From Bordetella parapertussis (GTDB lineage Bacteria; Pseudomonadota; Gammaproteobacteria; Burkholderiales; Burkholderiaceae_C): a stretch of DNA of 7,322 bases. This document shows, one piece after another, positions 1-5,046 of the stretch. The first letter of the stretch is position 1; every line of letters starts with the position of its first letter. The stretch is taken from the NCBI GenBank assembly GCA_945907335.1, contig CAMDSU010000086.1:1-7322 (forward strand). The letters are read 5' to 3'. Below the pieces are notes generated by a model. It saw only the letters and a list, made by a program, of their open reading frames with translations. It was not told the origin of the DNA and made no database searches. The translations under genes were made by a program, and so were the position numbers.

Positions 1-39
1 CCAATGACTTTCTGCAACGCTTGCAAAGCAACAAAAAAA
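1..39. other. Non-coding tail after the importer operon
   Basis: This short stretch lies just downstream of the minus-strand permease stop codon (TAG, 42-40). On the minus strand it starts with seven T bases, then a weak imperfect hairpin (8-28: two 4-bp stem halves, a 2-nt bulge and a GCG loop). The T run precedes the hairpin instead of following it, so it does not look like an intrinsic terminator. The operon may well continue past the left edge. No gene is visible here. Confidence 0.5.
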
Positions 40-960
40 CTATGCGCCCGGATAAAACGGCTTACCCAAAGACGCCGGCATATTCACACGAATCCATTGC
101 GGATTGCGAGAAATCAGCGCCAACACCACAATCGTTGCCACATACGGCAACATACTCAAAAACTGACTCGGCACCTCCACACCTGTTGCCTGCAAATGGA
201 ATTGCAACATCGTGACCCCGCCAAACAAATATGCTCCCAACAAAATCCGCGCAGGCCGCCACGTGGCAAACGTGGTGAGCGCCAAAGCAATCCAACCCTT
301 GCCAGCAATCATGCCTTCCACCCACAACGGCGTGTAAATCACAGAAATATAGGCACCCGCCAAACCACACAAAGCGCCGCCGCAAACCACGGCCGCCAAC
401 CGGATACTGCGCACCGGATAACCCAAAGCGTGTGCCGATTGCGGCGACTCACCCACCGCACGCAACACCAATCCCGCGCGACTGCGTTGCAAAAACCAAA
501 TCAATGCCAAGGTCAAGCCTATCGCCAAATACACCATGGGATGGTGACGAAACAATGCCACGCCCAGCCCTGGCAAATCGGCCAAATAGGGCACCTCATA
601 ACTGAGTCGCTCTGGCAATTTGGCCTGCACATAACCCGTGCCGACAAACGCCGAAAACCCCACCCCAAACAAACTCAAGGCCAAGCCGGTGGCGTATTGG
701 TTGGTATTCAAGCCAATCACCAATGCGCCGAAGAAAAGAGACAGCAAGGCCCCAGCACCCATGCCCGCCAAAAAACCCAGCAGATCACTGCCCGTGTTCA
801 CCACCGTGGCATAACCTGCAATCGCCGCACACAACATCATGCCCTCGGCGCCCAAATTGACGATACCGGCTTTTTCATTGATCAACAAACCCAAAGCCGC
901 AATAGCCAACACCGTGCCGGCACTCAATGTGGCCGCTATCAACAATGCATAGGTTTCCAT
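40..960 (-). CDS. BMP/nucleoside-family ABC transporter permease, second membrane subunit
   Basis: Predicted inner-membrane permease of 306 aa, one of two different membrane subunits that form the channel of an importer in the BMP/nucleoside family (relatives include YufQ, NupC and RnsD; BPD_transp_2 fold). The protein is strongly hydrophobic, with about eight to ten membrane segments, for example around residues 5-27, 34-52, 60-84, 143-157, 188-207, 222-234 and 266-284. The family motif NEKAGIVNLGAEGMM lies at 28-42. The cytoplasmic loop likely to contact the ATPase is at 159-186 (RAVGESPQSAHALGYPVRS), and a conserved WVEGMIAGKGWIALAL stretch is at 213-228. Length fits the family (about 300-320 aa). 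The ATG start shares one base with the stop of the upstream permease (TGATG) and has a good ribosome site, AGGGGG, 8 bases upstream. The exact substrate cannot be read from the permease; a purine nucleoside or base is inferred from the adjacent xdh genes. Confidence 0.9.
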   Translation of the reverse strand: METYALLIAATLSAGTVLAIAALGLLINEKAGIVNLGAEGMMLCAAIAGYATVVNTGSDLLGFLAGMGAGALLSLFFGALVIGLNTNQYATGLALSLFGVGFSAFVGTGYVQAKLPERLSYEVPYLADLPGLGVALFRHHPMVYLAIGLTLALIWFLQRSRAGLVLRAVGESPQSAHALGYPVRSIRLAAVVCGGALCGLAGAYISVIYTPLWVEGMIAGKGWIALALTTFATWRPARILLGAYLFGGVTMLQFHLQATGVEVPSQFLSMLPYVATIVVLALISRNPQWIRVNMPASLGKPFYPGA

Positions 961-2036
961 CAGGCAAGCCCCCTGGTAGTTGCACTGCGCCAGCGCAAGC
1001 GGTAATTCATCAACACATCACAAGCCAGCAGACAAAACAACAGCAGTCCTTGGAACACGCCGGTCAGTGATTTGGGCAAACCCAAGCGAGATTGCGCGAG
1101 CTCGCCGCCGATATAAAACATGCTCATCAAAATGGCTGAGAACACCATGCCTACGGGGTGTAAACGCCCTACAAATGCCACGATGATGGCGGCAAAACCA
1201 TAGCCCACAGGCACATACGGCGTGAGTTGCCCGATAGGCCCAGCCACTTCCAAAGCGCCAGCCAATCCGGCACAAGCGCCAGACACCAGCAACGCCACCC
1301 AAATAGCGCGGCGCGACGAAAACCCGGCATAACGAGCAGCGGCCGGTGACAGCCCACCGATTTGTTGCGCCCAACCTGCAAGGGTGCGAAATAAAAATAT
1401 CCACAGCACCAAGACACCCGCCAAAGCGAGAAATACACCGATGTTGATGCGCGATCCTTTGAACAAGCGCGGCACCTGAGTGGCCGCTTCAAAGGTTTTG
1501 GTTTGAGGAAAGTTGTAACCCATCGGGTCTTTCCAAGGGCCGTATACCAAATAGCCCAGCACCATGATGGCCACGTACACCAACATCAAACTGACCAAAA
1601 TTTCATTGGCATGGAAGCGGTCTCGCAACCAAGCGGTGATGGCCGCCCAACACATGCCGCCTATCAACCCGGCGCACAGCACCAGCACAAAAAACCATCC
1701 ACCGCTGCTTTTTTCTGCCAGCAATGCCACGCCCGTGGCAAACACAGCACCCATGACGTACTGGCCTTCAGCGCCGATGTTCCATACATTGGAGCGAAAG
1801 CACAGCGCCAACCCCAATGCAATCAACAACAACGGCGTGGCCTTGACCACCAATTCACCCAAGGCATAGCCGCTGCGTATTGGTTCCCAGAAAAACACCA
1901 GCAAACCTTTGACCGGGTCTTTGCCCAGCGCCATGAACAACAAGACACCCAAGATAACCGTCAATACCAAGGCCAACAACGGCGACGCAATACGCCAAAA
2001 CGCAGAGGGTTCGGGCCGGGCTTCAAGTTTCCACAC
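960..2036 (-). CDS. BMP/nucleoside-family ABC transporter permease, first membrane subunit
   Basis: Predicted inner-membrane permease, 358 aa from the GTG start chosen here; partner of the following permease and of the upstream ATPase (relatives include YufP, NupB and RnsC). About ten hydrophobic segments are visible, roughly at 17-37, 66-81, 93-108, 115-136, 146-165, 198-216, 245-264, 278-290, 296-314 and 326-342. The hallmark NVWNIGAEGQ motif is at 83-92, and the likely ATPase-coupling loop, GGLSPAAARYAGFSSRRA, at 227-244. Start choice: the frame also has an ATG at 2060 (366 aa), but that overlaps the ATPase gene by 23 bases and gives a Lys/Arg-rich leader (MKKRRCIN). The GTG at 2036 lies one base after the ATPase stop (2040-2038), has AGAAGG 9 bases upstream, and gives an N terminus (MWKLEARPEPS) of the kind I expect in homologues. 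The family is clear; the start is moderately sure; the substrate is inferred from context. Confidence 0.88.
   Translation of the reverse strand: MWKLEARPEPSAFWRIASPLLALVLTVILGVLLFMALGKDPVKGLLVFFWEPIRSGYALGELVVKATPLLLIALGLALCFRSNVWNIGAEGQYVMGAVFATGVALLAEKSSGGWFFVLVLCAGLIGGMCWAAITAWLRDRFHANEILVSLMLVYVAIMVLGYLVYGPWKDPMGYNFPQTKTFEAATQVPRLFKGSRINIGVFLALAGVLVLWIFLFRTLAGWAQQIGGLSPAAARYAGFSSRRAIWVALLVSGACAGLAGALEVAGPIGQLTPYVPVGYGFAAIIVAFVGRLHPVGMVFSAILMSMFYIGGELAQSRLGLPKSLTGVFQGLLLFCLLACDVLMNYRLRWRSATTRGLA
969..974 (-). promoter_or_regulatory. Ribosome binding site of second permease
   Basis: On the minus strand this reads AGGGGG, 8 bases before the ATG at 960. It lies inside the end of the upstream permease gene and supports the chosen start, and suggests reinitiation or coupling between the two permease genes. 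Confidence 0.6.
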
Positions 2037-2037
2037 G

Positions 2038-3558
2038 TTAATGCACCTTCTCTTTTTCATCTGTCCACAGACCGCTCATCCAACTGCCGATCTTGGCCAC
2101 GGTCGCTTGTGCGCGTGACAGCGACGGCGATATGCGCCCTTGCGCCATCACATGCATGCGGTCACACAGTTCAAACAATTCGTCAAGTTCTTCACTCACC
2201 ACCAACACCGCACAACCCGCGTCGCGCAACGCCATGAGTGCCGAGCGAATTTGGGCCGCAGCGCCAACATCGACCCCCCAAGTCGGCTGCGACACGATCA
2301 ACAAACGCGGGGCCGCATCGATTTCACGTCCGACAATAAATTTTTGCAAATTACCACCAGACAAAGACTGTGCCGCCGCCTGCGGGCCACCTGCTTTGAC
2401 TTGGTATTTGGCGATGATGGCACTGGCTTGTGCAGCCAGTGCCGACATGTTGACCCAACCCAAACGGCTGACCGCCTCACTGCGCGTGAGCAACAGGTTA
2501 TGCGCCAAACTCAGGGTGGGCACTGCGCCGCGACCGAGGCGTTCATCGGGCACAAAATGCAAACCCAATGCACGTCGTTGCGCGGGATCGCGTTGGCCCA
2601 CCGGCTGTCCCGCCAAACGAATACTGTCAGGCGCGGCCCGCACATCCTCGCCGCTCAATGCATACAACAACTCGCGCTGGCCGTTGCCCGATACACCCGC
2701 GATACCCACGATTTCCCCTTGGTGGACTTGTAAATCCACGCCAGATAAATGGGTGCCAAACGGATCCAAGCGCGGCAAACTGAGTTGCCGCACATCCAGC
2801 ACCAATTCGCCATGCTGTCGCTGACTGTGCACCAATGCAGGGGGTTCGCTGCCAATCATCATCTGGCTCAATGAGGCATTGGTTTGCTCGCGCGGATCGC
2901 ACTCACCGCTGACTCGTCCACCGCGCAATACCGTGCAATGGGTGCACAGTGCACGGATCTCGTGCAACTTGTGGCTGATGTACAAAATGCTGCAGCCTTC
3001 TGCCACGAGTTGACGCAACACGGCAAATAATTTGTCCACCGCTTGCGGTGTGAGCACAGAAGTGGGCTCATCCAAAATCAATAAACGCGGTTCACACAGC
3101 AAGGCCCGGATGATTTCCACACGCTGCATTTCACCCACGCTTAAGGTGTGCACCGGACGCTCAGGTTCCAAGTCCAAGCCATAGGCGGCAGACTTGTCGC
3201 GGATGCGGCGACTGACCTCGGCAAGCGAGAGGGAATTGTCCAAGCCCAGCCACACGTTTTGCGCCACCGTTAAGGTGTCAAACAAACTGAAATGCTGAAA
3301 CACCATGCTGATGCCCAGTTGCCGTGCTTGCTGGGGATTGCGAATCTGCACCGACTTGCCATTGAATCGGATGTCACCTTGGTCGGGCTGCACCGCGCCG
3401 TAAATGATCTTCATCAGGGTGGATTTGCCAGCGCCGTTTTCACCAAGAATGGCGTGAATTTGGCCGGGCATGACTTGCAGAGAAACACGGTCATTGGCCA
3501 AGACTGCCGGGTATTGTTTGGAGATGCCACGCAACTCCAGCAAAGCTTCATGGCTCAT
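2038..3558 (-). CDS. BMP/nucleoside-family ABC transporter ATP-binding protein (two NBDs)
   Basis: Cytoplasmic ATPase of 506 aa that powers the importer; two nucleotide-binding domains are fused in one chain, as in sugar and BMP/nucleoside importers (relatives YufO, NupA, RnsB). Domain 1: Walker A GENGAGKST at 39-47, Q-loop Gln88, signature LSVGE at 139-143, Walker B LLILDEP at 159-165, switch His196. Domain 2 is degenerate: the P-loop region reads GVSGNGQRE (288-296) and lacks the Lys-Ser/Thr pair; the signature LSGGNLQK is intact (399-406); the Walker B region reads LLIVSQPT (419-426), with Ser and Gln in place of Asp and Glu; the switch His is replaced (VSEELDE, 454-460). This asymmetry is usual for the family, so probably only one composite site hydrolyses ATP. 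The ATG at 3558 is chosen because the upstream in-frame ATG (3651) would run over the divergent xdhA start and add 31 unrelated residues. The ribosome site is weak (GGAA, 7 bases upstream). First gene of the unit. Confidence 0.92.
   Translation of the reverse strand: MSHEALLELRGISKQYPAVLANDRVSLQVMPGQIHAILGENGAGKSTLMKIIYGAVQPDQGDIRFNGKSVQIRNPQQARQLGISMVFQHFSLFDTLTVAQNVWLGLDNSLSLAEVSRRIRDKSAAYGLDLEPERPVHTLSVGEMQRVEIIRALLCEPRLLILDEPTSVLTPQAVDKLFAVLRQLVAEGCSILYISHKLHEIRALCTHCTVLRGGRVSGECDPREQTNASLSQMMIGSEPPALVHSQRQHGELVLDVRQLSLPRLDPFGTHLSGVDLQVHQGEIVGIAGVSGNGQRELLYALSGEDVRAAPDSIRLAGQPVGQRDPAQRRALGLHFVPDERLGRGAVPTLSLAHNLLLTRSEAVSRLGWVNMSALAAQASAIIAKYQVKAGGPQAAAQSLSGGNLQKFIVGREIDAAPRLLIVSQPTWGVDVGAAAQIRSALMALRDAGCAVLVVSEELDELFELCDRMHVMAQGRISPSLSRAQATVAKIGSWMSGLWTDEKEKVH
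2046..2051 (-). promoter_or_regulatory. Ribosome binding site that favours the GTG start
   Basis: On the minus strand AGAAGG ends 9 bases before GTG at 2036. It lies within the last codons of the ATPase gene. The competing ATG at 2060 has only a short GGA about 4 bases away, so this site is the main sequence reason for preferring the shorter permease. Confidence 0.55.
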
Positions 3559-3621
3559 GGGGCGATTCCGTTCGTGCGTTCCGGTGCAACAATAGCTTCT
3601 AAACAACTTTGCAGAGTTGGC
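3559..3621. promoter_or_regulatory. Divergent control region between importer and xdh units
   Basis: Only 63 bases separate the ATPase start (minus strand) from the xdhA start (plus strand), so both units must be driven from here or from inside the neighbouring gene. I find no convincing pair of -35 and -10 boxes on either strand. The middle part (about 3588-3608) is clearly more A/T-rich than its flanks and holds -10-like words such as TATTGT (minus strand, 3594-3589). A small inverted repeat spans it. Shared regulation by one factor is plausible from the geometry but is not shown by a recognised operator. Confidence 0.5.
3585..3613. repeat. Short inverted repeat, possible operator
   Basis: TGCAA at 3585-3589 is mirrored by TTGCA at 3609-3613, with a 19-base A/T-rich spacer. 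The half-sites are 24 bases apart start to start, a little over two helical turns, which would suit a dimeric regulator. The arms are only 5 bp, so chance is a real alternative. No known operator family was recognised. Confidence 0.25.
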
Positions 3622-5046
3622 ATGACATTCCCCAAACTTGATGTGATCCACCGTCGCCGGCTTTTTTCGCTGACCAATGTACCACCGGCGCGCACATTGC
3701 TGGACGTGCTGCGCGAGGAGCTGCGTGCCACCGATACCAAAGAAGGTTGCGCCAGTGGCGACTGCGGCGCCTGCACCGTGGTGCTCTCAAAACCAGACAA
3801 CAGCCACGCGCACAGCGTCAACAGCTGCATACGCATGGCGCATTCCGCCCATGGCTTGAAGGTGACCACAGCCGCCGACCTGTCAGCTGACGGACGACTC
3901 CATCCGGTGCAACAGGCTTTGGTGGACCATCATGCCTCACAGTGCGGCTTTTGCACACCGGGATTTGTCATGAGTTTGTATGACTTATACCAACGCGTAG
4001 ATGGCCAAGCTGTGACCCGCGAACAGGCCTTAGAAGCGGTATCGGGCAACTTGTGTCGCTGTACCGGTTACCGGCCCATCATTGACGCCGCCTGTGCCAT
4101 GCACACTTACCCTCGGCCGGAGACACCCCCCACACTGCCACGCCACACCGACACGCGCGACCCCTTGAACCCGCACTACGCCTTGCCCGATTCACTGGCG
4201 CAGTTGCTGCCTTTGAGAGCGCGTTTTCCCAAAGCGCAATTGATGGCCGGTGGCACCGACGCCGGTTTGTGGGTCACACAACAACACCGCCAATTTCAGC
4301 AAGTGATTGACCTCACACGAGTCAAAGAGTTATTGCGCGTTGAACGATACCCGCACCATATCGCCATTGGTGCAGCCGTCAATTTGCATGATGCATTCGC
4401 CGCCTTGGCCGAGTGGCGAGGCTCGGTGGCGCATTTTGCAGATCGGTTCGCGGGGCGGCCAGTGCGCCAGTCGGGCACGTTGGGCGGCAACATCGCCAAC
4501 GGCTCACCGATTGGCGACAGCATGCCGCTGTTGATCGCGCTGGGTGCGCATGTGGTGTTGATGGCCTGGCGCAAAGGCCGCATGGTCAGTCGGCATGTGC
4601 CGCTGGAAAACTTTTACTCGGGTTACCGTCAAACTGCCTTGCAAGCCGATGAAGTACTGTGCTGGATCGTCGTGCCCAAGCCTTTGGCGGGCGAGCAACT
4701 GGTGCATGACAAAGTGTCCAAACGTTGGGAGGATGACATTTCAGCGGTTTGTCTGGCCATGCAATGGCACTTGAAAAACGGTGCCGTGCAATCGGTGCGT
4801 ATTGCGGTGGGCGGTGTGGCCGCTACGCCGGTTCGCGCTTACCAAACCGAGGCTGTGCTCGTCGGGCAGGTCTGGAATGAAACGACCATCGCAAAAGCAC
4901 AGCACGCGATTGCAAAAGAGTTTTCACCCATCAGCGACATGCGGGCCAGCGCCGATTACCGCCGCCGTTTGTTGCAACAGTTGTTACAGCGTACATGGTT
5001 AGCGCAACAAGGCCATGCGGTGACGCAATTGGCAGACCTGATATGA
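3622..5046 (+). CDS. xdhA: Xanthine dehydrogenase small subunit (2Fe-2S and FAD domains)
   Basis: Electron-transfer subunit of a bacterial xanthine dehydrogenase, 474 aa; it takes electrons from the molybdenum subunit through two 2Fe-2S clusters to FAD and then NAD+ in the cytoplasm. Domains in order: a plant-type ferredoxin domain with cluster ligands C43, C48, C51 (KEGCASGDCGAC) and C69; a helical 2Fe-2S domain with C108 and C111 (QCGFCTPG) and C145 and C147 (GNLCRCTGYRP); and an FAD-binding domain of the CO-dehydrogenase flavoprotein type with LMAGGTDAGLW (207-217) and GTLGGNIANGSPIGDSMP (285-302), plus the C-terminal KRWEDDISAV stretch (367-376). All eight cluster cysteines are present. 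The length fits the two-domain XdhA of the Rhodobacter type (about 460-490 aa). ATG at 3622 is chosen because the frame, although open back to 3292, is shadowed there by the divergent ATPase gene, and because this start gives the expected short N-terminal strand. The ribosome site is weak (AGAG, 5 bases upstream). xdhB follows with a 4-base overlap. Confidence 0.95.
   Translation: MTFPKLDVIHRRRLFSLTNVPPARTLLDVLREELRATDTKEGCASGDCGACTVVLSKPDNSHAHSVNSCIRMAHSAHGLKVTTAADLSADGRLHPVQQALVDHHASQCGFCTPGFVMSLYDLYQRVDGQAVTREQALEAVSGNLCRCTGYRPIIDAACAMHTYPRPETPPTLPRHTDTRDPLNPHYALPDSLAQLLPLRARFPKAQLMAGGTDAGLWVTQQHRQFQQVIDLTRVKELLRVERYPHHIAIGAAVNLHDAFAALAEWRGSVAHFADRFAGRPVRQSGTLGGNIANGSPIGDSMPLLIALGAHVVLMAWRKGRMVSRHVPLENFYSGYRQTALQADEVLCWIVVPKPLAGEQLVHDKVSKRWEDDISAVCLAMQWHLKNGAVQSVRIAVGGVAATPVRAYQTEAVLVGQVWNETTIAKAQHAIAKEFSPISDMRASADYRRRLLQQLLQRTWLAQQGHAVTQLADLI

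Noticed and set aside
8..28. Imperfect hairpin after the last permease as a possible terminator
   Set aside because: The stem is two 4-bp pieces with a bulge, and the T run lies before it on the transcribed strand, so it lacks intrinsic terminator form.
4..1005. Long plus-strand open frame (333 codons) opposite the second permease
   Set aside because: The translation is rich in Gln, His, Arg and Thr with no domain or hydrophobic pattern, as expected for the antisense of a permease gene. The minus-strand frame has clear family motifs.
1503..2237. Plus-strand open frame (244 codons) across the permease and ATPase junction
   Set aside because: A low-complexity Gln/His/Arg-rich translation with no motif; a shadow of two well-supported minus-strand genes.
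3292..3621. Upstream extension of xdhA (110 codons open in frame)
   Set aside because: It lies antisense to the start of the ATPase gene and its translation has no relation to the XdhA N terminus; ATG at 3622 gives the expected ferredoxin-domain start.
3559..3621. Purine riboswitch in the control region
   Set aside because: The 63-base gap is too short for a purine riboswitch aptamer plus expression platform and shows none of the paired stems; protein-based control is more likely.
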